Assembly: GCA_029747015.1 (NCBI GenBank)
Contig: JAKOGI010000818.1
Span: 198,501-262,500, forward strand
Length of the DNA stretch: 64,000 nucleotides
Direction: 5' to 3'
Origin: Carnegiea gigantea
Taxonomy: Eukaryota > Streptophyta > Magnoliopsida > Caryophyllales > Cactaceae
Of the stretch, positions 23,404-35,900 are shown one piece after another. The notes below the pieces were generated by a model. It was not told the origin of the DNA. It ran no database searches and worked only from the letters and a program-made list of their open reading frames with translations. The translations under genes and the position numbers were made by a program. How positions within the stretch are numbered: the first letter of the stretch is position 1; each line of letters opens with the position of its first letter.

Positions 23404-23991
23404 TGTAAACTCAAATTTCAGGCCTCAAATAAATTAGACAAGAAATTGAGTAACAAATTGAATTTTCGTATTTATATCAAAGGATGGGTACTATCTCTAT
23501 GTAACTGTTACAAGAACAAGTGTAATGAATCCTCTAATTCAATTAATCTCCTTGAATAGTCTTGAATGAATTTGATTTTGAGAGAGGGTCACGTGACTTA
23601 ATCTCAATCAAGATATGAGTTTGATGTCCACATGTAGACAATACGTGTTTAGAGTGTTTGTTGTCTTCTGGTAGAGAAAAATTCTTGAGCTCTTATGAGT
23701 TCTTCTGAAATGTCGGCCCCTGAATGAGGGGGTTAGCTCCCTTTTTATAGAGAAGTCGGAGTAAGGATTTCTTTCCTTATCTCTATTAAAAGAAATAATC
23801 ATTTATTTTCTACAGTATTCATGCCATGTGGTGCTTTTTAATTGATCACAATACATTTCCATTAGATATTTAATTTCACAGACTGCAGCAATTAATTTAA
23901 CACATGGCATTTTGTAATTGGCTGATATAAAAACAGTTATTTCTTTCCACGTGGCGAGTCTTGGTTGGTCCGTAAAAATTTACATTCTACA
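23404..23991 (-). mobile_element. 5' LTR of the Tat-lineage element
   Basis: On the minus strand it runs from TGTAGAATGTAAATTTTTAC to TTTGAGTTTACA, a TG...CA LTR of about 588 bp placed directly upstream of gag. The next minus-strand bases, AATTTTTGGCATGTCC, keep the TTTTTGGC start of a Tat-type PBS, with the remainder decayed. A TATA-like box (TATAAAAAGG, minus strand, about 23736-23745) lies inside, as expected of an LTR promoter. The 3' LTR copy was not found, so the borders rest on this one copy. Confidence 0.6.
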
Positions 23992-26900
23992 GGTATTTAA
24001 CATTGCATTTATAAGTGAGCAAAAATAATATTGGAAATAAAAAATTACGTAAATATTGAATGAAAATGTATAATTGGATTATATCAATTACATCCGGATT
24101 CAATTCGAATCCAATTTAACATCTAATCCGTTGGAGTGAGATTTGGTTCGAATTTTCAAATCTAATATTAATTAAATTGAATCTACATGTCTAAACATTC
24201 GATTCAACTCCAACCCATTCTCATCCCTAATCTTATCTGCTCAAACACGCTCTTTATTTCCTGCAAATTCGTGGTATCTCTTCTATTTGTTATTTCTTAG
24301 GTTTTCCAGCTCAATTGTGTTGATGATTTGCTCATCATTATCATTCAATCTCCTGAATCCTGCCACTTTGCCAACTTGTCAAATTTCGTTACCTCTTTAG
24401 CCAGGTTATCTGAGCCTTCAAAATGAGAATCTAATTATTTGATTTTACGTTTTGCAGGGAAGCACATAAGGTTCCCTGTACTGTTAATTTAGGATCTAAG
24501 TTAAGCTATTAGACTACAATGCTTATTTTAATTCTATAAATACTCTATTTTGCTTTCAAAGATACCATTTAGATTTTATTTGCCTCTTTTTATATCTCCT
24601 TACGTTCTTTAGTTTTCTAATTTCGTCTTTACATATATCAGTATAGCTCTAATCGGCCAACTAAGAAGGCACAAGATTGATTGATATTATGTAATCACTA
24701 GAAGTAAACTATCGTAAGAAAGTTTGGTGATTAAATTAGGTCAAATCGTGTTAAGAATATTAATGCTCCCAACTGTGTATATTAATGCTCCTAACTGTGT
24801 TAATATCCAGTTAAAATTGTTCATTTATAAATTGATTTTTGTTTCGACTATTTAACATCTCACGCCCAAATAGAACCAATTTCACAACTCAAGTTTGAAG
24901 TTTCAACTCAATGTATATCCAGTATCATTCGCTCTTACATGTCATCATGAAATTAGTGGTATGATTAATACTATGATTCTGAAAAGTCTAATTACTTTAA
25001 TGTTTTAAATACTAATTACCTTGCTTTTATGAGGTGGCTAATTTTGTCTAAAGAATATAATATGAGATTGGCATCAATTTCTCTTCCATACGTGTATCGA
25101 GCCATTGGGCGGCTAATAAAGATGATGAAGATTTGGAAAAAGATGCATGAAATTATTTGTGTTTGGTCGGTTTTTGATTTGATTGTTGTTTTTGTTGCCT
25201 TTCATTTTTCAATTCCTTTTTCCTTTATTTTTAGCATGTAGTCCAGTGTAATATATAATAAATAAATGTAAATAAACAAGAAAACGGACAAACTAAACAT
25301 TATCGTTTTGGCCGAGTGCTTCCATAATGCATGTACTATGTGTGACTTCACATATTCTCATGCTGATGTGGAAATGGGGGCCCGAACCACATTGCTTGCC
25401 GGCCTGACATGCCATATCAACATATTCCATGTCAGCATCTTGCCGTGATTCATTGCTACTGAGGAATGGTGCCCCCTATTTTTTGCGTGTTTGACCGTTG
25501 CTTTTACATTGAATGAGCGAGCCCATTCACCTGAACACATATTGAAAGAGAAGAGCTTAAGCGCACTTGGTCGACAGATGTTGCATTATTCACGCTTTCA
25601 CCTATATGTTTATCTGTACAATTAGGCGTTGTGGTCTGGGCTTTGATATCCTTCTCCTTTCTCATTCATTGTGGTTTATTGGTGACCCCTAAAATATAGA
25701 TTTAATAAACTAGACATATTTATCTGTATAAAAAGAAATATATTAAAAGATGAGAAGACAAATCGTGGATCATAAGCGAGGGCTAGCAACAACAGTCGTT
25801 CATTTCCTTGATATAACTCATGATGTTAGCTCTGTAGGGATTTTTTTTTCTTTCTAATGTTTTAAAAAATATATATATATTAAAAGATTCTAATTCTAAT
25901 ATTATTATTGTTACCTTTTCAATCTTTTAAAAGTTATACATAATAAAAAAATTTATGATAAAATATTTACTTATTCATCTCATATTATTATTGCATTCAT
26001 AGTAATAATGCCAAATAATAATAAATAATATTTTGATATTGTTATTTTTTCCTATCTAATTCTTTTAAAAAACATACATAATTACAAATTGTGAAACAAT
26101 ATACACTATGATATGTTCATTAATAGACCATTACAATTATTTTGTAGTTTGACATAACTTTATTGTATTTTATTGTTAAAATAGTTTATGGATCTCACAT
26201 CATAATGATGTTGATAGTAATGTACCAAATAATAACCATTATTTTTTTAACATACGTGTAAATTTAAGTATGGATTATCAAACGTTAGTACAATACGAAA
26301 TCTTATATACACATGATAAAAATACTTATGTAACATACCATCAAAATGTACGAAATTGCTTCAATTTCGAGTGAAGAAGAGCCCAAGCAGTTGGCATCTT
26401 GTTCTATTAGTAGTGTTTGCCAACATTTATATTCCTTAGGTCAAATTATTCTCCATAGGTGCATACATATATAATATTTATTTTTTAAAAAGTAAATAAA
26501 TATAATTTATTTGTGTTGGTTAACTTAAAAAGTCATTGAGTTATATTTAAAAAGTTATTGAATTTTAAATTTAAAAATCTCCAAAATTTTATATAGGATT
26601 GCAAGATTATTAATTTTAATTTATATATAGTTATTATAAATTAAAAACTGAAAACCTTTTCCGTACATCGTATGGGAATTATTTGGTGATCTTAGATCCT
26701 TAACACAATAATTTACTTCTTCGCGCAAGTAGCCTAAAACAATTACATCCTTTTTCTTGTTTTGGGGGGGGGGGGGGTGTTCAAATTTATGATGTATATT
26801 GGTTACTGTGATTTCGTTAATAGTTTACTTCCGTTTTTTTTTTTTTTTAATACTCTATTTTATTGGAGATGAATAACTATCTAAAAGGTTAACTCTCTTG

Positions 26901-28401
26901 CCACAAGTTTTCTCTATTTAGAAGGTGAGGATTCAAGACCTTAGTTGAAGAAACAAACATCCGATCACTTGAGCCTATTTGCATCAATTTGTTAATGGTT
27001 TAATATGACTTAGGCTGTGTTTAGTAATTAAGTTTTAAGCAGCATTTAATGTTTTGACCAAGTCAATACACTAATGAATTAATTCTTAGTATTTGGTAAC
27101 ATAGTATTTTAACTAGTATTTCAAATAGCATTTAACGTTTTAAGCAGCGTTTTTAAAAAGCTATCAGTATTAGGTTTTGACATTCAGAAGTAGTGTTTTA
27201 TATTTTCTTTCCAAAGATATCATTTGAAAATTTTATATTTAGAAATTATCTATATCCTTTTATGTTAATTTACATTAATCAGTTTGCCCAATATCTAAAT
27301 TTACCGAACACATTTTGTTTTAATCGCTCATCTAAACAGCTATTCGCTAATAGCTAAATTAAAAATGCTATTTGCTACCTAAATAACTATCCACTACTTA
27401 AATCGTTACCCACCATCTAAATAGTATCAACGACATTCAGAAGCAGCGTTAGTCTTTCACAACCTGATCAAGATTGCTTGGTGTCTTGGCACATCAACGA
27501 AACATAAATCTGCACCGTAATTATGCGGCCTAAACAGCATGGGAAAAGGGTAAGGTATACGAATTTTAGCCGTAAATTATGTGTCGACTTATTCTATTTT
27601 TTCAGATTTTAAATCTTATGGAAAGCGACTAACTCATAGTTAAAAGAGATTTTCATAGTTTATTTTAGGTGCATTGTCTTCACTTAAAAATTGTTTTATC
27701 ATGTATTAAATTGAAAAAAATAGTATAATTAACTAGTAAAAGGATGTTGACACTTATTAATTGTGTTAAATTGCATTTTTGTCTATAGATTTTTATTATT
27801 ATAAAATTACATGTATAATACATTATTGCGGATAAAGTTTTGATTCAATTAGGGTGTCATTTATAAGTGTCGGTCTAGCCGACGAATATTGAAACTTCAC
27901 AAGTGATAACTGTGTGTAACTATTGAAATTTTGGTACTTTTAAATTAAATGACATAATATATTAAATTTAATTAAAAAATACATAAAAGGATCTTATTAC
28001 ATCATTATTTACAATAATAAGATAAGAAGAAATTGACCAAAATAACTGTTTGGTTGTTGGAGATCGGACGTAAAGTCATGCCCCATCAACTGAGTGAGTA
28101 AAATAGGTTTTGTTTGGATGCATGTTCTTTGTTTAAGAAAAGGGGAACAAATCACTTTTTACGCAATAGATGCAGAGAAGAGGAAATGGAGGGAGATCGA
28201 GCGAGCACAAGGATTTTTATTTTCTTTTCTTTTTTGGGCTGCCTGCGAACGAAACTTTAAACCTTCTTTTCTTAAAAATTATTGTACTGAATATGTTAGT
28301 CTTATCTGATAAAAAGAAATATAACAATTTACCCAGAATGAAAAAGAAACAAGAAAAAACAGATGCACCTTATATGGATTATAGTTGACAAGTATAAGAC
28401 G
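23992..28401. other. Intergenic AT-rich region without a recognised gene
   Basis: No open frame longer than about 70 codons shows a recognised motif. The stretch holds a small 2-copy tandem at about 24765-24805 (ATTAATGCTCC unit), a poly(G) run at about 26764-26777, and a possible MITE at about 27012-27540. The latter starts GGCTGTGTTTAG, contains repeated ACATTCAGAAG and CATTTAA.GTTTTAAGCAGCG motifs, and ends near CTAAACAGC; I could not settle its ends. The short frame at 25358-25540 (minus) is unsupported. Confidence 0.6.
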
Positions 28402-29388
28402 CAGTGGCCGATCTAAACATTTAGAATAAGGGTGTCCATATATTAACGTCATCACTAATATACACTCCTTAAAAAAGGTCATATAATGCATACTATAGTA
28501 GTCCATTTTGTAGAGACATTCTGTCTCGATTTTTTTTTTCAACTTCCATCTCATATTTCCAAACTAGTAGAACTTGATATTCGATAATAATATGCCTCAC
28601 TTCTTTACTTTTTTTAAAAAATAGCTTTGGTACTTTGCTATTATGTTTGTTCTCTGCGGTCTTCATATTTTATAGTTGACACATAAATGGTATTAAAATT
28701 ATAGAATATTATTATTACATATTATTTATGAAAACCATTCATTACTGAGCACACATCATCGGCACCAATTAATAAAACAAAAAAAATTAAGTAAATATAT
28801 CAAACATGAAATAAAACTATAAATAAGCAATCTCCACTATTTAATTAACCAAAAGAAAGGGGGAAAAATCAGCATCAAGTTCAAATAAGTAATTAGTACC
28901 AAGTTAAAGAAAATTCCACCAAGACAATATTACAACTGAACAGTAAAAAAAATCAATAATAACAATAAAAGAAAATCAAAGAGACTAATACTAGATTAAA
29001 TTAAAAAGTCTAAAATCCAGATAAGAGAGGGGAGGGAGACAGAGAAAGAGATTTGAGAAAGTTGAATGCAATTTTGCCTGAGAAGAAGAGGGAGAGAGAG
29101 AAATTTGAGTTGGGAGTATTTAATTCTATTTAATTTTGCTATGAAATCTGAACTTTATAACTGTAATTTTTGTATTTAAAAAAAAACAAAAATGTTAGTA
29201 TGTAAGTTGAAAATATTTAAAGAGTGTTTGTAAAACATAACTTTCACGGCTTATTTTAGGGGTGTCCAACTATACTAAATTAAACCCCATTTAAACTAGC
29301 TCATTAAAAATTCTTTGACATCATTAAAATTTTTTTGGGATTAGAGGTGTCCATGGACACCCCTAACCCCAACAAAGATCCGCCCCTG
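28402..29388. mobile_element. hAT-like non-autonomous element (987 bp)
   Basis: The ends are CAGTGGCCGATCT and, inverted, CAGGGGCGGATCT, a 13-bp imperfect terminal inverted repeat of the CAGGG type usual for hAT. Inside each end is a GGGTGTCC-type subterminal motif. The flanking octamers are ATAAGACG and ATGAGATG, which agree at 6 of 8 positions and could be a decayed target duplication. No transposase is visible. Small reading frames within (28279-28554, 29304-29516) are not supported. Confidence 0.6.
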
Positions 29389-30100
29389 ATGAGATGCAAA
29401 ATTGCCCCTCGAAGGTTAAAACCCAAGTCCCATTGGCAAACTAAATTTACATTTTTCTCCTTTTTTTCCTTTTTATAAATAAAGAATAAATCTATTGATC
29501 GAAATCTATACAACATTTAGAACAAGTATTATAGTCAAACAAACACATGCCCTCTAAATTAACTGAAAATATATTTTGCTCAATAAAGTTCGAACTAAAT
29601 ACTTCAATGTTCGATTCTCACATACATGTATTTCATAACACATTCTTATTCTGCCAGAGAAGCAGATATCTAATATAATTCTCGTCTCAAAAAGTTTTGT
29701 CAATTAATATTAGACCATACTTATAGAATGACGCTACGCATTTATCTATAAGCTCCAATTCACAATACAATCAATCAGCAATTCCATTGTCAATCAAAAA
29801 CACAAAGTTAAATTAATCTAAACTCTTACAACATTTAAGGAAAAGATGTGCAATATTACTCGATGGTAATTATTCAAGTTAGTAGAAACATATATACTAG
29901 TAGTTGATTGAGGAGGTTCTAATTGAGTCACTAGGCTTTTCCACTAGGGCATGTGAGTAATCAATCAAATGGGACCAACCTATTTGTTCTTTGCCAACTC
30001 ACCCTAGACAGTACCCTCTCATCAATTCCATCTCATATATGGCATTTTCATCTATGACTGTGCTAGCTAATTGTCACTTGTCTCTTCTTTCTGTCTAGCT
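29389..30100. other. Upstream region of the giant gene
   Basis: AT-rich sequence with no reading frame worth calling. It leads into the putative core promoter at about 30109. Confidence 0.5.
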
Positions 30101-30108
30101 AGCCACTT

Positions 30109-30116
30109 TATATAAA
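30109..30116 (+). promoter_or_regulatory. Putative TATA box of the giant gene
   Basis: TATATAAA lies about 130 bases before the proposed first ATG (30248). With a start about 30 bases downstream, the 5' leader would be about 110 bases, without an upstream ATG that I consider likely to be used. Placement rests on the motif and spacing only. Confidence 0.5.
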
Positions 30117-30247
30117 TGATCATCTCGCTCACTAATTCCCATATACATACAGTCAGAGATCAGCCACACCAAATACTCCTGAGATTATATTATATACTCA
30201 ACTGCTACTTTATTGTTAATTGGGAAGCTTAAACTGCATGAACTGTA

Positions 30248-32924
30248 ATGGCATCAGAAGTTGAAGTTGAAGCTTCCGCACCAGAATCGATGCTCTCTCA
30301 AGTAAGCATATGATCATAATCTCTCCCCTAATCTCTTCTTACTCTTTCTGAAATGTTTTGAACATTATGGTAGCATTGGGAAGAAAATATGTGATCTAAT
30401 CATGGTCGATCGGGGCTTCAGGAGTTTAGTTGATGATCAATGTTTGATCACATTCAGAGTCCACTCGTTAAAATCATGTTTATAACTTTCATAATTAGAT
30501 TCAGGATCTTATTGTTTGCTATTTTTTGTTTTAGGTGTTCTTGCCCCCTCTTTTCCTCTATAAAAAGATAGACGAATATAATAATCACAACGTCTGTATA
30601 TGATTTGAAACATACTCCTGATGCTTAAAGAACCAGGAAGAATCTACCAATTACCCTGAAACATGTACAGCTTGTTCGTTCTGGGGTTTAAAAACATAGA
30701 GTGTTCTGAAACTGATCTATTGATGAATAGAGACCCAAACTTGCACCATCATGAACAGCATCTTATGACTTATGAGGCAGGGGGAGAGGGGAAGGGTGTT
30801 GAAGGTTCTACAACAAATTCATCAGTTCCATGCTACTCCTTTTTTAAAAAAAAAAAAATAAAAAAGTAGAAGTTCTATGTTACTTTCTATAACAAAAGAA
30901 ATTCAAATTGACAGAAGTCTAATTAAATAGCATATTTATCATCTGCATACAGTCGCAACCCAGAAAAACCAAATTATAAATAAATAAGTAAATAAATCAA
31001 TAAAATAAGTAGATAACCACACTTTTTTTTTGGGGGGGGGGGTTAAAGGTCCCAGAGTTTCTAAGATCCAATCTTTTTATTTTTTAATAGCTTCCTGAAA
31101 CTCTTTTCCAGGGTCCATAAACAGTAGTTAGATTTGGCATCTTGTCCTAACCTATTTAGTTTTAATTGCTTAAAACTTCAAGCAATAAAGTGGAAATTTG
31201 TCAAACTGGGTATCATGTCCTTACATCTTGCTAGCGTTTTTCCTCTCTCCATTTATATGCAAAACTATACACTCTTATATATAAATAAAGATTAGCCCCA
31301 AGAAGGATTCATAGAGAAAATATAGAGTTAGAAATTAGAATTAAGATAAGATAATGTTTACCTCATGTACAAAACTCAAACAACGAAACAAAAGAGATGT
31401 ACTGATATATTTTAATTTTTTATTTAAACTAAAGCGATGTGCCATCAGATATTAAATTGTCAAAGCAATTCAACAAATAAATTAAAATTGAGAGTGAAGG
31501 TACAAGTGTATACTTGTACCTATATTAGTTATCAGCTAGGCTGTCCACATTGGAGGGTGTACCTTCTTAAGATACTATTCAAAGTGATGTTTTCTGTCAT
31601 TATTATATGTAACATTGATGCACAGAGTGATCAAGAATCTGCTGTTCTTCTTCTCTTTTTTTTTGGGGGGAAGGGGGGGGGGGGGGCGCTCCAAATGCAT
31701 GAAAGTATCTCCCTAAATGAAGGCCAAGCATGCATGTTGATTAGCTGTAGGGATTGGTGTTATCTCCTTGGATAGAATCCAACACAAACAAGCCATATAT
31801 AGAAGTGATAGTTGGCCTACAACTTGCACGATTATTCTTCTTCTTCTTCTTCTTCTTCTTCTTCTTTTTTGGTTTTTGCGGTGCATACTAGACCAATGTA
31901 CAATGAAAGTCAATGCCTGCTAACATGTAGACCTAGCAAATGTATCATTCTTAGCTCAAGTGTCAAACTTTTTCAATTCCACATACAAGCTATAGACATA
32001 GAAAACCTGATCAGTAGCTCACCTAATCTTAGCCCAACCGCAATGTTCTCGCAAGTATTAGGGGGTCCAAGCAGAACGAAAGCATTAATGCAGTCACACA
32101 CGGCAGCCAATTTCAGTTAGCAAGTCCATGTCCTTGGAAACATTTCCTTTCATGATCATGGACGTCACAGCTGGACAAAGGCAATGATAAATTAAGTGAA
32201 GGCATAATGACTGCAACAGCATACAGCTACAATGGCTAAAACAAAACAGTGTTTCTGAGACAGAGTAATTAGGAAACCAGGTTTGATGCTAAAAGCAATG
32301 TCCTAAGAAGAGTGCGTCATTAATCAGAATCTTAAAATAGGGTATGTCATGGTTAACAAATTCATGCTGCAGAAACAGGATGGAACGATAGGGAACATGA
32401 AAGAAGACGATCAAGGAAAGAACGATCTGGAAGCGTCAAAAGGCAACAATGACAACACAAATGGTGAATGTTTTTCGTACCCACCAATTGTTGATAAGGT
32501 TGCCTGCGAAGACAAGGGCAGAGTTTCTGAAGATTGTCCAAAAGCAGCAGAACATGATCAAGTACAGACAACAATACTTGGAAGCAGCAATCAGCACAAT
32601 GAGATTGAGAAGTGTGGGACAGCGGATGGGGTCCAAGAGCAGATCACAAGGAAATCGAATCTTGACATCGAGGGCAAGGAAGCTTCAAAAGAAGAACTGA
32701 TCCAAAGCGAAAAGCAGGAACATATGGAAGATGAAAAGGAAAAAATTGAAACAGCTACTTCACTCATTGTCAGTGATCAAGTATTGATTTCAAAAACAAT
32801 GAAAGATGAAAAAAAGGCTGATATTAAAGCTGGAACCGTGTCAAATTCAACATTTGAAGAAAATTTGTGGGATGAAACGAGAGATGAAGAAAAGAACTCT
32901 CAAGTCAATGTGGTGAACAAAGAG
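30248..32924 (+). other. Giant gene exons 1-2
   Basis: E1 30248-30301 (54 nt, 18 codons, donor CAA|GTAAGC). E2 32379-32924 (546 nt, acceptor AAACAG|GAT; an alternative acceptor six bases earlier is also in frame), ending NVVNKE before GTAAGG. Intron 1 is about 2.1 kb and contains a (TTC)n tract near 31836-31866 and T/G homopolymers; I see no further exon in it. E2 is unique, without a visible paralogous exon in the gene. Confidence 0.7.
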
Positions 32925-35900
32925 GTAAGGACACACTTTATGTTGCTTCAGTTGTGCTTCGATCTTTCAATTTAAGATTGATTAGTGTTATTCTTACAAT
33001 CTGAATTAAAGAAGAAAACACTAATGTCTTTTTTTGTGTTCAGAATACAACTGAAGCTGACGGGAAGGAAATCAATGGTACTTTAGACAGTGATCTCTCT
33101 CAAAAAGAAAATGATTCATCTCTTGGCAATGATTCAGTGGGAGAAGAAGATGAAATCCACAAACCAAGCTCTAAAATTGAGACAATAGAAGATAAAGAAG
33201 AAAAAATGGTATTGATGGGGGAGAGAGTCCATGAGGAACAAGCATCCGGAGTAACCGAAAGCAGAGAGCTTACACCTTCAGAAGGCAATGCTGATGAAGA
33301 GGCAACAGTGAAGGACATCGAATTGCCAACAGAAGTGGAGGAAAAATGTGCGGAACCTTTGAAGTTTGCACCAGAGAAAAGACAAGAGGGAAATAATTCT
33401 GAAGAATCATTGGAAACCAACATGGAAACAAAGACCTCCAAGAGTGACCTGCAGAAAAGCGAAGCAGCTAGTAAGTGATCACGGTTGTGTTATTTTTTGA
33501 TGGATGCTCATCAGCAGGCACATCATGGCAAAAACATGATAAGAGACCTTAGATAAGCTAAAGCTCAAGAATAAATTGAAAGGGGTTAATTTCCCCCAAA
33601 AAAAAAACGGAATTTAATTATTTAAAAAAATACATCATTCCATAGTCAGAATCAGGGAGAGCATCTGTTCAAGTTAATTAAGCACCATTCTAAATTAACC
33701 AAGTACACAAACTTAATAACCACGCGAAAGATGAATACTTGTGCAGAAATCACTCTCGGACTGCAATGCTTCTTCTAACCAAGAAATATAGCATGGGCAG
33801 TCTCTCAAGACGTCCAAATAACTCCATTGCATTAGGTCAAAAGGTTCAAACATATATGTCTGTTCCATAAAGTATATAAACTCAAAAAGTCACTAACACT
33901 ACAATTTCATCCCCATGAGCCATGAGAAAAGGGTATAAGAAAAGCTACATTGACAGCATAGAAATGTATTGTGCAGGTGATGACAAGGAGTTAAAAGATG
34001 TTCCAGCAGAAGTCAATATCAACCAACGAACAGGGGCTGAACCAATCCAGCAAAGCCTCCTAGGATCAAATGCGGAGGTTAATGAATCAATTCACGATGA
34101 TGATAAGGAACCCTCTACTGAAGAAAACAGTGAGAGTAGAGATTTTCTGATTGAAAAGGTATGAATGTAATGAAGAGAACTCAATGGACTAAATGTTCCA
34201 TTCTCTCTTTGTTTTATGATGCTCATCATCCAATATGTAGGAGGGAAATGAATCTACACTCTCGGAGGAGCATACTCATGAGAAGAACAACATGAAAGAT
34301 TCAGCAGCTAGAGAATCGATTGGCGATGCTTATGAGACAGAATTTAGCAATCCGCAGGAAGAGACTAATCAAAACATGGCTGAAGAAAGTGCTAATGAGG
34401 AAATAGCTGAGGATGTAAAGGGTGAAACAGAACAAAAGGCGTCCCCTGAAGAGGACAATTTTGACACGACTAGAATTTCTGAAGATGTAAGTACATGCCC
34501 AGCTGTTTAAATTATTCTTTGACATTTCAATTTAGAGACTGATTATTGTTCTAGACTCTAAATGAAGAAAGCCTGACACTTGTTTTTCCTTCAGAATACT
34601 ATTGAAGCTTATGTGAAAGGAATTGCACATATTTTAGAAAGTGATCCCTCAAAAGAAGAAAACGATTCATCTCTTGGGAATGATTCAATGGAAAAGAAGG
34701 ATGAAAACCAGGAATCAGTCTCCAAGATTGAAACAATAGAAGAACATAAAGAAGGAAGAGTACTTTCATTAGGAGAGAGAAATCAGAATGAACAAGCAGC
34801 TGAAGTAAGCGAGAGCAGAAAGATTACACCTGCAGTAGCCGACGCTGATGAAGAGGCAGCAGTGAAGGACATCAACTTGGCAACAGAACTGGTAGAGGAC
34901 AAATGTGCGGAGCCTTTGGACTCAGAACCGGAGAAAAGACCAGAAGGAAACAGTTCTGAAGAATTAATCGAAACCAACCTTGACATGAAGGCTTCCGACA
35001 ATGCCCTGCACAAAAGTGGAGAAGCCAGTAAGTGATCACTGATCACACTTGCATTATTTATTGAAGGATGCTCATCAAAGGGAACATGATAAATTAAAAC
35101 ATGAGAAGAGTCTTCAGACAAAACCAAAGTAGAGAATAAAAGTGATCTGAATTCCCACAAAAATAAAAGGGATTTAATTATTTGAAACATGCTGTTACTC
35201 CATAATCAGAGCCAGGGAGAGTATCAGTCTACATCATCTTGAAAACCACACTGGAGATGAATACTTGCACAGAAATCACTGTCTTTCTATATTTCTCCAA
35301 ATGCCATCTTAGTTTGAAAAAGCGCGAGGCGCACTGAGGCGCAAAGGGTCCCGAGGCGCGAGGCGCGAGGCGAAGGCGCGCGCCTCAAGGACGCGAGCCT
35401 TTTTTTAGCTAAAAAAGGTTTGAAAACAATTTACAGGACTTATTTATGATAATTGAGTAAAATAGTGACATCAAAAAACAATTGCTTCCCATATTTCTAT
35501 TTGTTGAGCACTGCCACTGACCACAAAATGGAAAATTTGGTTGTTGCAAATTTAACCAAAAAAATAATAACATTTCTAACCTAGCCCAGCTGCCCTGCCC
35601 TGCTCAGCAAATTATAAATAAAAAAAAAAGGCGTGACATTTGCCGTTGAAGAAGGCTCGAACAGAGGAAGCCGATAGACAGAACAGAGGAGGAGAAGTCA
35701 GCAACCCGAAAACAGGGGAGGAAAGCCGATGAAAATGGCTCGAACAAAGACAGACAAGGCCGAAAGAGAGGATGAGAGCTTAAGGGAGAGAGAAAAACGA
35801 AAAAAAAGGAGAAGGCGGCGACACAGAGAGAAGAAGCAGAGCAGCGCGAAGAAGAGAAGAAGAGAAAGCATACACATACCTGGTCGACTGAGATGAAGGC

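Larger units (their letters stand above)
13400..23991 (-). mobile_element. Decayed Ty3/gypsy element of the Tat/Ogre lineage
   Basis: Minus-strand order is: 5' LTR (23991-23404), gag (from 23320), protease (about 20600-20320), RT (about 18780-17850), RNase H (17801-17358), archaeal-type second RNase H (17354-15575, interrupted by a hAT insertion), integrase (15554 to 14316). The antisense ORF follows. A second RNase H between RNase H and integrase plus an extra ORF after pol are the known hallmarks of Tat. The 3' LTR is absent: the sequence left of 13400 belongs to another LTR. Many stops and frameshifts show that it is old. Confidence 0.8.

Noticed and set aside
28094..28388. Short plus-strand frames upstream of the giant gene
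   Set aside because: No motif, strongly AT-biased codons, and no partner exons.
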